Shown piece after piece: positions 44,170 to 53,536 of a stretch of DNA of 64,000 nt (the stretch's first letter is position 1; each line of letters opens with the position of its first letter). Source of the stretch: Desulfobacteraceae bacterium. GTDB lineage: Bacteria > Desulfobacterota > Desulfobacteria > Desulfobacterales > UBA5852. Under the pieces are notes generated by a model. That model was not told the origin of the DNA. It searched no databases and was given only the letters and a program-made list of their open reading frames with translations. The translations under genes and the position numbers were made by a program. Location of the stretch: positions 88,561 through 152,560 of the forward strand of contig JABZFP010000044.1 of assembly GCA_014237395.1 (NCBI GenBank), read 5' to 3'.

Positions 44170-44796
44170 TTAAATCCAGCCGAATTGCCCCAGTCCTTCC
44201 CTGAAAAAAACCCATGCAAAGATCACGAGGAGAACCCCCAGGAATCGAATGATCCATATGTAGGCCCGGCTTCCCAGAAAATGACGGGAACGACCGACGG
44301 CGCCGGCAACGATTATTTTGGAACCCACCAGGCAACCATAAAAAAGCGACAGAAAAAGAGCGGCTGAAAACAGGCTGTTGCGGGCGGTTTTCAGGATCAG
44401 GGGGCCGCCTACCGTCAACCAGAAGAGATAGGGATAGGGGTTCAGCAGATTGGCAATGACCCCCGTGCGCAGCTGTGACGCCTGCAAGGCGCCGGTGCTG
44501 TGTCCGACGCCGGTGAAGCGGATGTTTTCATATCCCATCCAGGCGATAAAGAGGCCCCCCAACAGGGCCACGACGCCGACGAAAGCCGCGGTATGCGCAA
44601 AGGTGGCCAGCAGCATGAGGCAGCCCGCGATGATGGGAAGGTCCGTGATCAGCGGTGCGACGGCGATGCGGATGCCGGCGGCGATGCCCCGCTTGAGCGT
44701 TTCCGAGATGACGAGGGTCAGCAGGGGGCCGGGGGAAAGGCCGGCACTCAGTCCGAAAACAACAGCGGTGGTGAAAATACCGGATGGTTCCATCAT
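44170..44796 (-). CDS. LysE family amino acid exporter
   Basis: This 208-residue protein has about six helices. The motif FGLSAGLSPGPLLTLVISET is the LysE/RhtB signature at the N-terminus, and NLLNPYPYLFWLTVGGPLIL and the repeated hydrophobic segments complete the fold. It likely exports amino acids or similar metabolites. The start overlaps the coaE stop by 4 bp (ATGA-type), so translation is coupled to coaE. Confidence 0.9.
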   Translation of the reverse strand: MMEPSGIFTTAVVFGLSAGLSPGPLLTLVISETLKRGIAAGIRIAVAPLITDLPIIAGCLMLLATFAHTAAFVGVVALLGGLFIAWMGYENIRFTGVGHSTGALQASQLRTGVIANLLNPYPYLFWLTVGGPLILKTARNSLFSAALFLSLFYGCLVGSKIIVAGAVGRSRHFLGSRAYIWIIRFLGVLLVIFAWVFFREGLGQFGWI

Positions 44797-45452
44797 GGCG
44801 GAGTCTGTCGGACAGCGGCTTTCGGGGGCGGCGCACCGGAAAGGATCGTCCGATAAATATCGAGCACCTGTCGACGGGTGGCGCCAAGATCGCCGGTATT
44901 GTCGACGATATAGTGCGCGTGCGCCCGCTTGGCATCGATGGGCATCTGGGAACGAATGCGGGCGGCCGCGTCGGCGGCATTCAAACCATCGCGTCGCATG
45001 AGCCGTTCTTGCTGCATCGTTTCAGGGACGTAGACCAGGATGACGATCGGTAGCGAGGCATGCAGGCCGGACTCGATCAGCAGGGGTACATCCATAATGA
45101 CGAGGTCGCCGGGGTGTGCTTCGGCCAGGGACTGGATTTCCTGCGCCATGGTTTCAAATACCCGGGGGTGGACAATCCCGTTCAGGGCTTTTTTCGCTTC
45201 CGTATCGTTGAAGACGATGGACCCCAGGGCTTCCCGGTCGATCTGCCCGTCGCGGGCTAAAATACCTTTTCCGAAATGGTCAACGATGTCCTGCCAGGCC
45301 GGCTGCCCCTTCATAACGACTTGGTGGGCGATGCGATCCGCATCGACGATACGGGCGCCCGCCTCCGCCAGCATGGCCGCCACGGTGGATTTTCCCGAGG
45401 CGATGCCGCCGGTCAATCCGGCAATCGTCGGCCGGGATATGTCAGGCTCCAT
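44793..45452 (-). CDS. coaE: dephospho-CoA kinase
   Basis: The protein has 219 residues. The Walker A GLTGGIASGKSTVAAML is at residues about 13-30, DADRIAHQVV follows, with LVIMDVPLLIESGLHASLPI and the conserved VYVPETMQQERLMRRDGLNA later. It phosphorylates the 3' OH of dephospho-CoA with ATP, the last step of CoA synthesis. It overlaps the shikimate-kinase-like gene upstream by 11 bp and LysE downstream. Confidence 0.95.
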   Translation of the reverse strand: MEPDISRPTIAGLTGGIASGKSTVAAMLAEAGARIVDADRIAHQVVMKGQPAWQDIVDHFGKGILARDGQIDREALGSIVFNDTEAKKALNGIVHPRVFETMAQEIQSLAEAHPGDLVIMDVPLLIESGLHASLPIVILVYVPETMQQERLMRRDGLNAADAAARIRSQMPIDAKRAHAHYIVDNTGDLGATRRQVLDIYRTILSGAPPPKAAVRQTPP

Positions 45453-46101
45453 GAGACGATCGCCTCTGTTTCAGAAAGGACCGAACCGGTGCTAACAGCG
45501 TATCGACTTCCAGCGGCTGATCGGGCGTCGGATCACACAGGACTTCCAGGTGGGCATATTGCCGGTAGCGGGCATCACGGTCTGCCAGGAGGTTTTTATA
45601 GCAGCGTTTGAGGGCCGATTGGTTCTCCTCGTCGGGATTTTTCTGGAAATGCTGTTGCCATAACACCGGACGCGGGTTTGCCACGTAGGTCCGGTGCAGC
45701 TTCCGGCGAAAGTCGGCCGAAGTGGAAAGATAGACGACCACGGTCTGCTGCCGCAACCGCTGCCGTATCGCTTGGCCGGTGTAGATCACACTGCCCGTGG
45801 TATCGATGACCACCGGCGATGCGTCCGCCGCAGGTCGGGTTTCCAACGCGGTCAGGAATTGGTCCATGACCGTTTTTTCATGGTCCAGGTAGAGCGCTTC
45901 ACGCCGGGCAAAACCGGTTTCAAACGGAAACCCCATCCAGCGTCCGATGAGATCCAGGGACCCTTCGGATAATTCACCGTCGTCGACCAGGCGGCGGCCG
46001 ATGGCGTTGTCGCAGCCCAGTTTATGGAATCCGTGGCGGGACAAGACGGAAGACCAGAGCGATTTCCCGGAACCCGACATGCCGATCAGTGTAATGCGCA
46101 T
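45442..46101 (-). CDS. shikimate kinase-like P-loop protein
   Basis: The protein has 219 residues, longer than AroK (about 170). The P-loop MSGSGKSLWSSVL at residues about 8-20, KLGCDNAIGRRLVDDGELSE, and VIDTTGSVIYTGQAIRQRLR show a nucleoside-kinase-like fold. VVYLSTSADF is the strand with the lid nearby, but the shikimate-binding DxD/RxxG set is not clearly present. So it may be another small-molecule kinase. It is co-oriented with coaE and overlaps it. Confidence 0.75.
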   Translation of the reverse strand: MRITLIGMSGSGKSLWSSVLSRHGFHKLGCDNAIGRRLVDDGELSEGSLDLIGRWMGFPFETGFARREALYLDHEKTVMDQFLTALETRPAADASPVVIDTTGSVIYTGQAIRQRLRQQTVVVYLSTSADFRRKLHRTYVANPRPVLWQQHFQKNPDEENQSALKRCYKNLLADRDARYRQYAHLEVLCDPTPDQPLEVDTLLAPVRSFLKQRRSSHGA

Positions 46102-46104
46102 GGT

Positions 46105-46791
46105 CTATTCCACCGTCTCCGGGAAGCTTTGCATCACCTGTTCGATGCCAAAACGGGCAAGTTCTTCGGCGGACAGCCAGCGCGCGCCCTTTTGAAAAAA
46201 AGCGCCAGCGTCGCCCAGATCGTCCGACAAGGCATGTTGGGTTTTATCGAATTTCCCGCGCCAGACACGGCGTCCATTGTCAACTTCCAGGAGATAGACC
46301 GTAAACGCCACCGAAGCGCCGGTGTCCTGGGTTCGATCCTGGTAGCGCCACACCGATCCAAGGATGACATGATCGGCCCCCATGGCTTTCCCGAACCGCT
46401 GGGCGATCTGCCGGGGCGTGTCCACGGTACGGTTCTGGGGCAGGTCGTCGAAAATGTCGACGGAACGTGCCAGCGGTGCGACCTTGTAGTCCAGTTTCAG
46501 TTCCATCGCCCGTTGTATTTCTCGGGTCAGCACCTTCTCGGCGCCGCTCCCCAACGTGCTGACTTCCTGACAGAATTCCATCATGGTGCAGTCCAGGGCC
46601 GGGCGAACCCGATCGTCGGCGTTCATGGCCGTATTGCCGGCAAGAAACGGCATAACGGCCGCACGGCGCAGTTTGATAACGTCATAACCGACCAGGGTCT
46701 GGGTTTCGGAATTCGGGGTGCGACAGGCCGTGATGACAACCGAGAAACCGAGAAGGATGGTGAAGACAGCAGCGATCTTTTTCAGGGGCAT
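46105..46791 (-). CDS. lipoprotein, CsgG/LpoB-like domain
   Basis: The protein has 228 residues with a lipobox-like VVITAC near residue 23. The mature part contains LRRAAVMPFLAGNTAMNADD, then MGADHVILGSVWRYQDRT and GASVAFTVYLLEVDNGRRVW. This is the TolB-N/CsgG-like pattern of lipoproteins that act as assembly factors or activators. The function is not known. The start is 3 bp before the shikimate-kinase-like gene on the same strand. Confidence 0.72.
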   Translation of the reverse strand: MPLKKIAAVFTILLGFSVVITACRTPNSETQTLVGYDVIKLRRAAVMPFLAGNTAMNADDRVRPALDCTMMEFCQEVSTLGSGAEKVLTREIQRAMELKLDYKVAPLARSVDIFDDLPQNRTVDTPRQIAQRFGKAMGADHVILGSVWRYQDRTQDTGASVAFTVYLLEVDNGRRVWRGKFDKTQHALSDDLGDAGAFFQKGARWLSAEELARFGIEQVMQSFPETVE

Positions 46792-46945
46792 GAGCGATTC
46801 CTTCTTTAGGGCAAAGGCGTGGGTTCGTCGTCAATTGATGTGCGCTACATTAGCGTGTCGGGAACAATCGATCAAGGGGGGACTGCTGGCCTGTCAGACG
46901 GGTGTTGCCGTGCGGCCTTGCCAATTCTGGACCGGCGCTGCCGGT

Positions 46946-47272
46946 TTACTCGAAGGGGGCGCCCCGGCCCATCGGACGATGAAAGGTGTAGTCGATGGTG
47001 TCGCCGAGAAGGCTCTGGTAGGTTTCCTGCTCATTGCCGGCGGCTTTGGCGAACGGATAGCTGATGGCATAAACCAGGCCCATGACCGGGACCATGACCA
47101 GTCCCACCGGTCGTAGAATCAGCGCATCGGCGGTAACATTCATGGGATTGGGCGGAGGGGTACGCGGTTCGATGAATTGTTCGTCACCAAAGACATTCCC
47201 GGCGCCCATGGTGACAGCAATGATTGCGACGAGGATAATCCCGGCCCGAAATCGCATTGCCGTTCGATTCAT
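46946..47272 (-). CDS. small exported membrane protein, unknown function
   Basis: This 108-residue protein has a signal peptide or anchor (about residues 9-27) and a second hydrophobic segment LRPVGLVMVPVMGLVYAISY with a following PFAKAAG. The tail is charged. The motif NPMNVTADALILRPVG resembles small exported proteins of deltaproteobacteria. No domain is recognised. Its position suggests a transcript with the gene at 47348. Confidence 0.58.
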   Translation of the reverse strand: MNRTAMRFRAGIILVAIIAVTMGAGNVFGDEQFIEPRTPPPNPMNVTADALILRPVGLVMVPVMGLVYAISYPFAKAAGNEQETYQSLLGDTIDYTFHRPMGRGAPFE

Positions 47273-47347
47273 GTGGTCATCTCCCTGCTGGCGCCTCCCA
47301 AGGCATTTGCCGCTAAGCCGTTTGACACCAAAGCATGGCCGCCATCC

Positions 47348-47692
47348 TTACGTCCGACGATAATAAGCACGTGTCGGCATGTAATAGACAAGGTTGCGGG
47401 CGACCAGAATGCTGTTGAAATCCGACTGGTTTCGGATGTACGGCGCAAACGGCCAGGTGGCTTCCGGGATCGTTTGCGATGGTGTCTTGAGGTGTGCGCG
47501 TGACAAACCGCGGCCGCATTGGCAGCATATGCACGTGTGGGCGCAAAACCGGCAATAAAGCCAAACGATGCCCCATATCCCGCCGCTCAGCAGGGTGAGC
47601 ACCAGGTGAAACAGGTCGGCAGCGGCCGGGCAGGCCATCATGACATCCTCCCGGCAGTAGGGACAATATCCCGATCCGGTTAATACGCCCAT
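47348..47692 (-). CDS. membrane protein with zinc-ribbon-like cysteines
   Basis: The ATG at 47692 follows AAGGAGG and gives 114 residues. A CPYC pair near residue 8, then one or two transmembrane helices (HLVLTLLSGGIWGIVWLY), and CRFC with CICCQC after it, make a set of cysteines on both sides of the helix. They could bind a metal such as zinc. The family is not recognised with confidence; a zinc-ribbon membrane protein is a fair description. Confidence 0.6.
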   Translation of the reverse strand: MGVLTGSGYCPYCREDVMMACPAAADLFHLVLTLLSGGIWGIVWLYCRFCAHTCICCQCGRGLSRAHLKTPSQTIPEATWPFAPYIRNQSDFNSILVARNLVYYMPTRAYYRRT

Positions 47693-47819
47693 CGCCGCCT
47701 CCTTGGAAAAGGGGATAACCCTGCAGGGATCACTGTCAGGGCAATGCGCCAATCATAGTGAATCCCCCGGTAAAAGTCAAAACCAGAAAGGCTTTTCGCG
47801 CCGTTAAGCGGGATCTCGT

Positions 47820-50084
47820 CTAGCGAAGGTCTTTTATATAACCCAAAAGGGCCGGATTCGTGCAGACTTCGTAATAGTAGCGGCCCGTGGCGCCTGTTAC
47901 CTTGAGATCCGCTAACGAGATGATGGGCAGCGGTGCCTGGCGGATGACCAACTGATGCGAAGTGCCGGAGACCGTCGGATATTTGCCAACGAAAAGCTTG
48001 TGGGGTTCGCCTTCGGCTCCGGGTGCTTTCAGGTCGAGTTGTTCCATCTGGATCTCTTTTTGTAATTTTTCGAACGCATCGTCACTGAGTTCAATGCCGT
48101 TGACGTTGTAGCGGATATACTGTCCGGCGGCGGCATTCTGGTCCTGGGCCGCAATTTCATAGACGAAGACGTTGAAGGGCGATTGCTTCAAGGCGGCCTG
48201 GTCGCGCAAGGGTTTGAAGCATCCCGAAAGGCGGTCGGCCTGGTTGATGGCCGGTGAAATCATAATGCGTTTGTCCTGGTCGAAGAAAAAGGTGGGCGCG
48301 TTGGCGGAATAGCTGATGCCGATGCCGATTTCCAACAGCGGCAGCCGGGAAGCGGTGTTTTTTCGATTGTAGCGCTGGACAATCAGCAGCGTATTCATGG
48401 CAAGACCGCAGGCCCGACCGATGCTGTACCAATTTTGGGGCTGATTTTCATGCTCGAAGATGGAGAGGATGATCGCGTCACCCTCGATAAAGACCTTGAA
48501 GGCCCCGAAGCGCGACAAGATGCTGGTGATGGGGTCGAAGAAATTCAAACTAAAATTGGTGGCCGGATTCATGCCCTGGGATTTCATCTCATTGACGATA
48601 CCCGTCGACCCCCGGACATCGGCCTTCAGGACCGTATGGCTGATGATGGGCATCTCGTCGGGCTTCTGTTCGTTGGGCAGAAGAAATTCGTAGAGGGAAT
48701 GGTTGGCCCGGGACAGCCTCAGAAACGTCTCCTCATTGACGAAATTGATATAGGAGATGGCGTGGTTGACAAGATTGTAATTGCACAAATCCCGATGATA
48801 GCGCGCAAAGGTCTTCACGAAGTCCAGCAGGATTTCCATTTTCTGCTGGCGGGGAAGCCAGCGGATCCGGGAAAGGCAGTTGCGAATGGGCTGCAGGGAA
48901 TAGTCTTCACCATAGTTCTTTTTGATGCGTTTCAGTTTGGCGCGAATCGGCCGGCGCGACTTGCGGTCAACAATGTATTGCAGCACTTCATGGGGTGTCA
49001 GGGGTGGACAGTAGCTGTCACAAAACCCTTTCATCTCTTCGGTGGCGACGACGATGTGGGTGAGTTCCCGTTCGTTGAAGTCTTTGATCAGCGCCGTCAA
49101 GAGGCGTTTCTGCAGACGGGTGACCTGTTTGAGTTTACGAAGGCGCTGCTTGTCGGGGGTGCGCCGTTTGTCCCGGCGCAGCATCTGTTCGGTCCGGTAG
49201 TAATTGAACAGTGCGTCCATATTGCTTTCCTGCTTGATCCAGGCCGTATAATCGGGGTTGCTGCTTCCAGTGGCACTGCCATTGGATTCCGGCTCATCGG
49301 CGGATCGGGCGGCGGCCGGCTCGCCATCGCGTCCGGCGAGAAAATCGTTGAGGGCGCTCAAGAAGGCGTCATATTGGTTGACGTCTTCCCGCCGGCTGCC
49401 GAGCAATACATATTCGGCCATCAGGAAACTGTCGTTGGATGGGTTTTCGGTATGAAGAAGGGGGTTGGCGAAAAAGTCTTCGGGTAACAGTGCTTCCGGA
49501 CCGAAATGGAGGGTATAGAGATTGTTCATGCTGTCAAGAAGCACGTCCGTCAGGTAGCGAAACAGGCGTGCATTGGCATTGCGGATGGTCGTGTCCCGGC
49601 TGCGTGTGAGGTTTTGGAGCGCTTCCTGAAGGTGTTTGACCTGGTCCTGATTGTAGGCCATTTCCTGCCGCCAGATCTGGTTGTTCACGTGCTGGAGGCA
49701 AGCCTTGTAGCGGTCGTTGACCGCCTCTTTGAAGGCGACCATGATGGCGGCTTTCGCCAGAAACAGGACCTGATATTCGTTGTCCAGTTTGGCGCGTTTG
49801 ACCGCATCCGTGATAATGTCGCGACAGAGGCCCTTGAACTCCTTTTCGCCGCGGTACCAGTTAAATCCATTTTCGTAGTCGGGCAGATCCGACACACCCG
49901 AAATTTGGCCGATCAGTTGCAGGGCCATCCGGCGGGCGGCTTTGATGAAGCCGGGGCTGAGGTGGATATCGTACCGCAGATTATCGACGCCCAGCTTCAG
50001 CCGGTTGAGGGCAAATGCGTGCAGGTAGGGTTTGAGCGGAATGCCGGCAAATTTTTTGGGCAGCGATGAATGGGTAACCGACAT
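47820..50084 (-). CDS. large protein with divergent class III nucleotidyl cyclase domain
   Basis: The ATG at 50084 is preferred to an upstream TTG; 754 residues. The first 460 residues are mostly helical with charged stretches and no recognised domain. From about residue 480 it resembles a class III adenylyl/guanylyl cyclase catalytic core: HTVLKADVRGSTGIVNEMKS (metal Asp), then FKVFIEGDAIILSIFEHENQ (second metal Asp) and LEIGIGISYSANAPTFFFDQ. The order of motifs is right but the spacing is long and substrate-specifying residues are not clear. The C-terminal 80 residues may be an extra domain. The gene faces lplA across repeat copy 2. Confidence 0.68.
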   Translation of the reverse strand: MSVTHSSLPKKFAGIPLKPYLHAFALNRLKLGVDNLRYDIHLSPGFIKAARRMALQLIGQISGVSDLPDYENGFNWYRGEKEFKGLCRDIITDAVKRAKLDNEYQVLFLAKAAIMVAFKEAVNDRYKACLQHVNNQIWRQEMAYNQDQVKHLQEALQNLTRSRDTTIRNANARLFRYLTDVLLDSMNNLYTLHFGPEALLPEDFFANPLLHTENPSNDSFLMAEYVLLGSRREDVNQYDAFLSALNDFLAGRDGEPAAARSADEPESNGSATGSSNPDYTAWIKQESNMDALFNYYRTEQMLRRDKRRTPDKQRLRKLKQVTRLQKRLLTALIKDFNERELTHIVVATEEMKGFCDSYCPPLTPHEVLQYIVDRKSRRPIRAKLKRIKKNYGEDYSLQPIRNCLSRIRWLPRQQKMEILLDFVKTFARYHRDLCNYNLVNHAISYINFVNEETFLRLSRANHSLYEFLLPNEQKPDEMPIISHTVLKADVRGSTGIVNEMKSQGMNPATNFSLNFFDPITSILSRFGAFKVFIEGDAIILSIFEHENQPQNWYSIGRACGLAMNTLLIVQRYNRKNTASRLPLLEIGIGISYSANAPTFFFDQDKRIMISPAINQADRLSGCFKPLRDQAALKQSPFNVFVYEIAAQDQNAAAGQYIRYNVNGIELSDDAFEKLQKEIQMEQLDLKAPGAEGEPHKLFVGKYPTVSGTSHQLVIRQAPLPIISLADLKVTGATGRYYYEVCTNPALLGYIKDLR

Positions 50085-50102
50085 GGGTAATGCTTTCAAC
50101 TT

Positions 50103-50280
50103 TGACGGTTTCGTAAGAAGTCCGATCCGCCAGTGGCGGATAAATATCGGCGCTACGCGTATCCCTCGTCATTGCGGCGTACGATATGTACGCTGCCTTC
50201 GGCATCCGCGATGGCGGTATTCCTCGGGATTCGCAAGCCGTATCTCGAACTTTTTACGAAACCGTCTGAAATCGGACTTA
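50103..50280 (-). repeat. dispersed intergenic palindromic repeat, copy 2
   Basis: On the minus strand it runs from TAAGTCCGATTTCAGACGGT through AGTTCGAGATACGGCTTGCG and GACGAGGGATACGCGTAGCG to a GGACTTCTTACGAAACCGTC end. The ends carry GACGGTTTCGTAA in inverted orientation, and ATCCGCCACTGGCGGAT forms an internal hairpin. Copy 3 at 55393 is very similar in the opposite orientation. It lies between the divergent cyclase-like and lplA genes; the remaining 300 bp to lplA shows no other feature. Confidence 0.85.
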
Positions 50281-50583
50281 ATGAGAGTCCGTCAACTTTG
50301 GTGTCGTGTCGCGGCGCGTCTCAATGGACGTGAGGCAAAGCGCGGCCACCGCGTTTTTAGAGGGCCGCCACCGCCGGAACCATCGCTCACGAGCACGGGT
50401 GTAAGTGCTGATCCCTGAATTATTTCAAGTAGTTTACTTTATCGGGGCGTCCCATATCTGTCAATGAATTATTCCAGCCGGATGTGCTGGCAATGGCACC
50501 ATGCGTTCCTTGTTTGCGACCTTGCCGAGGGCATGGTATGGCCGGTGGTTGGCAGAATTCAAGCTTTGATTCAGGAGCATGGC

Positions 50584-51588
50584 ATGCTGTTGATCGATAC
50601 CCAATCCGTTCGCGATCCGGCGATGAATTTGGCGCTGGAAGAGGTTTTGATGCGGCGGTTCCAGGGCGGCGAGCCGCTGCTCTTTTTTTATGTCAACGAT
50701 CCGGCGGTGGTCATCGGCCGCAATCAAGTGCCCTACGTCGAAGCCAATCTGCAGCACGTGATGCGGTGGCGGGCCACGGTTGTGCGGCGCATGTCAGGCG
50801 GCGGGGCCGTCTACCACGATCCAGGGAATTTGAATTTTGGGCTGCTGCAGGGACGGGGGGGCGACCCGTTTCCCTCGCCCGGCGATGCCGTCAGACCGGT
50901 CTTGAACAGTCTGAAAGCGTTGGGCCTGCCAGCACAGCTGAATGCCCGCCATGATATCCTGGTGGACGGGATGAAGGTCACCGGGACAGCGCAATACCGT
51001 GCCCAGCGAAAATGTCTTACCCACGGGACGCTGCTGGTTTCCGCCGATTTGGACCGGTTGCAGCAGGTATTGGCGTCCGACAGCGACGTGCCGGTGTGTC
51101 GCGGGCGTGGTTCCGTCCGCAGTCCGGTGGGCAATCTGATTCGTTATCGGCCCGACCTGACGATCGCGGCAGTTCGTACGGCCTTAATCCAATCCTTTGC
51201 GGCGTACCATGGACGCGTCACGCCCGTGGTGCCGGACCCTGCCGACTGGTCTGCCGCCCGGGAGCTGGCGCAGTCCAAATATCGTTCGTGGGAGTGGACG
51301 GTTGGACGGGCGCCCGAATTCCAGCTCCGTCGCCAGGCCCGATTGCCCTGGGGGCGGAGTGAGGCCCTGATGCAGATCCGGCATGGTCGTGTCACCCAGA
51401 TCGCGTTAACGTTGCCGCTGGGGGCGCCTGCCTTCCTGGTGCAGTTGGCGGACCATCTTGAAGGGCGGCGGTATCACCCGGATGTCGTGGCGCGGGCGGT
51501 TCAGGCGGTGGGCCTGGCGCAGGGAATGGCGGAGATTTCGGGGCAGGTGGCTGATTGGCTATGTTCACCCCACCGCTGGTGGCAGTGA
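50584..51588 (+). CDS. lplA: lipoate-protein ligase A
   Basis: The ATG at 50584 follows AGGAG and gives 334 residues; an ATG at 50464 adds 40 non-conserved residues. Motifs: FYVNDPAVVIGRNQVPYVEA, RRMSGGGAVYHDPGNLNFGL and NARHDILVDGMKVTGTAQYR with the catalytic Lys region. The accessory C-terminal domain (KYRSWEWTVGRAP) follows. It activates lipoate with ATP and joins it to E2 or GcvH lysines. sucB, an acceptor, is encoded 8 kb downstream. Confidence 0.92.
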   Translation: MLLIDTQSVRDPAMNLALEEVLMRRFQGGEPLLFFYVNDPAVVIGRNQVPYVEANLQHVMRWRATVVRRMSGGGAVYHDPGNLNFGLLQGRGGDPFPSPGDAVRPVLNSLKALGLPAQLNARHDILVDGMKVTGTAQYRAQRKCLTHGTLLVSADLDRLQQVLASDSDVPVCRGRGSVRSPVGNLIRYRPDLTIAAVRTALIQSFAAYHGRVTPVVPDPADWSAARELAQSKYRSWEWTVGRAPEFQLRRQARLPWGRSEALMQIRHGRVTQIALTLPLGAPAFLVQLADHLEGRRYHPDVVARAVQAVGLAQGMAEISGQVADWLCSPHRWWQ

Positions 51589-51654
51589 CGGTGAACGATA
51601 GCCACTGTCGATCGGTCAACCGTCGTTGGGTATTAACTGGTGCGGCCCGATGTC

Positions 51655-53022
51655 TCAGGTGAGAACACGGTCCAGCGTCGCATCGTCCAACAGCTTTTTT
51701 TCCCTGACCAGCTCGCGAATGGTGCGTCCGCTCTTGTAGGCGTCATGGGCGATCGCCGCGGCCTGGTCATAGCCGATGAACGGCACCAGGCCGGTCACCA
51801 GGGCCAGGCTCTGTTCGATGTTGGCGGCGCATCGGTCCCGGTTGGCCGTAACACCGGCCAGGCACTTCTGGTGCAGCACTTCCGCACTGGCGGCCATCAG
51901 GTCGAGGGACTGCAGGAGATTGTGGGCCGTTACCGGCAGCATGACATTCAGTTCGAAATTGCCCGACTGGCCGCTCAGGCTGATGACGGTATCGTTGCCG
52001 ATCACCTGGGCGGCGGCCTGGATCACCGCTTCGGGGATCACGGGGTTCACTTTTCCGGGCATGATGGAGGATCCCGGCTGCAGCGACGGCAGGTTGATTT
52101 CACCGAGCCCGCAGCGGGGTCCGGACGACAGCCATCTCAGATCGTTGGCGATTTTAACCAGAGCCACCGCCATGGTTTTCAGGGCGCCGCTCAGTTCCAC
52201 GGCGGTATCCAAAGAGGCCTGGGCCTGGAAATGGTTGGCGGTTTCACGGAAGTTCAGGCCGCTTCGGGCATTCAGTTCGGCAATGACCCGGCCGGCGAAT
52301 TCCGGGTGGGTGTTGAGGCCGCTGCCGACGGCCGTGCCCCCCAGGGCCAGTTCCGCCAATCGATTTTCCAAGGTGCTGAAACGCTCATGGGCCAGTTCGA
52401 CTTGGCGGGCATAGCCGCTGAACTCATTGCCCAGGGTCATGGGAACGGCGTCTTGCAGGTGGGTTCGGCCGATTTTACGGACATCGGCAAAGGCGTCCGC
52501 TTTGGCCGCCAGGGCGGCCTGCAGGTCCGTCAGCGCGGGGTAAAGCCGCTGGTGAAGCCGCGTGAGGGCCGCCACGTGGATCGTGGTGGGGATGACATCG
52601 TTGCTGGATTGCCCCAGGTTGACGTGGTCGTTGGGGTGCACCGGATGGCGCCCCCCGCGCTGACCGGTGAGAAGTTCATTGGCCCGGCCGGCAATGACCT
52701 CGTTCATGTTCATGTTGGTGGAGGTTCCGGACCCGGTCTGGAAAACATCGACCGGGAACTGGTCGCCGAACTGTCCATCGTAGATTTCCTGGGCGGCGGC
52801 GGCAATGGCGTCGGCCGGTTCGGCGTCCAGAAGACCCAGGGACAGATTGACCCGGGCGGCGCACCCCTTGATCAGGGCCAGCGAGCGGAGAAAGTGCGGC
52901 GGCATGCGCAGTCCGCTGACCGGAAAATTGTCGGCGGCCCGCTGGGTCTGGGCCCCATAGTAGGCGGTTGCGGGAACCCGCACAATTCCCATGGAATCCT
53001 TTTCTTCGCGATAGCGCGTCAT
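51655..53022 (-). CDS. fumC: class II fumarate hydratase
   Basis: This 455-residue protein has the length of FumC. It starts TRYREEKDSMGIVRVPATAY and contains GSGTSTNMNMNEVIAGRANE, PNDHVNLGQSSNDVIPTTIH and the signature GSSIMPGKVNP. These loops build the shared active site of the aspartase/fumarase superfamily. It interconverts fumarate and malate in the TCA cycle. Aspartase is the main alternative; the overall sequence favours fumarase. Confidence 0.93.
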   Translation of the reverse strand: MTRYREEKDSMGIVRVPATAYYGAQTQRAADNFPVSGLRMPPHFLRSLALIKGCAARVNLSLGLLDAEPADAIAAAAQEIYDGQFGDQFPVDVFQTGSGTSTNMNMNEVIAGRANELLTGQRGGRHPVHPNDHVNLGQSSNDVIPTTIHVAALTRLHQRLYPALTDLQAALAAKADAFADVRKIGRTHLQDAVPMTLGNEFSGYARQVELAHERFSTLENRLAELALGGTAVGSGLNTHPEFAGRVIAELNARSGLNFRETANHFQAQASLDTAVELSGALKTMAVALVKIANDLRWLSSGPRCGLGEINLPSLQPGSSIMPGKVNPVIPEAVIQAAAQVIGNDTVISLSGQSGNFELNVMLPVTAHNLLQSLDLMAASAEVLHQKCLAGVTANRDRCAANIEQSLALVTGLVPFIGYDQAAAIAHDAYKSGRTIRELVREKKLLDDATLDRVLT

Positions 53023-53079
53023 CCGGCATCCTTATGTTACGGGAAACAGTCGGGGGGCACAGATGTTGCCCGGGGTTAA

Positions 53080-53352
53080 TTAATAGCGTGCCTTCGTGTC
53101 TTGCTTGAGGCGTTCGATATTGGCCCTCAACTGAGCGATTTCAATGCCAAGGCCGACACACTGCTCCCCGATCATGCATTTGTCGGCGTCGCCTTCTTCG
53201 AGGTGGGTCTTCAGCTCGAAACGATCTTTTTTCAAATCGACGACCCAGGCGTTTTTGTCGTTGTCGAATGCGACGTCCACATCAATGCCGCACGCGCCGA
53301 TATCCGGATAAAGTTCGATAATTTTGGCGCATAATTCAGCTTTGTCGATCAT
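53080..53352 (-). CDS. small conserved cytoplasmic protein, unknown function
   Basis: The ATG at 53352 follows GGAGGGACC and gives 90 residues. The sequence is acidic with a central ELYPDIGACGIDVDVAFDND and a cysteine pair (DKCMIGEQCVGLG) before a helical C-terminus that could be a coiled coil. It is one of a class of short soluble proteins that I recall from deltaproteobacteria, perhaps metal-related, but not named. It is 57 bp upstream of fumC in the same direction. Confidence 0.65.
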   Translation of the reverse strand: MIDKAELCAKIIELYPDIGACGIDVDVAFDNDKNAWVVDLKKDRFELKTHLEEGDADKCMIGEQCVGLGIEIAQLRANIERLKQDTKARY

Positions 53353-53536
53353 GGTCCCTCCTTCACGCTGGTCAACTATTGAAAGGGGAACACCGCATGG
53401 CCATCTGTTTCGGATCACTTAAGATTTTCTGCGATGCGTTCCTTCTAACATAGGCCCGTCGCGGATCTTTTCAAGCCTGGTGCGCCAGCCGCCCGATGTT
53501 TCACTGGACGCTTGGGGGTCTGGGGGGATTCAATTA

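Noticed and set aside
51640..53079. Rightward frame of about 480 codons antisense to fumC
   Set aside because: Gly/Gln-rich shadow of the fumarase gene; no ribosome site or domain.
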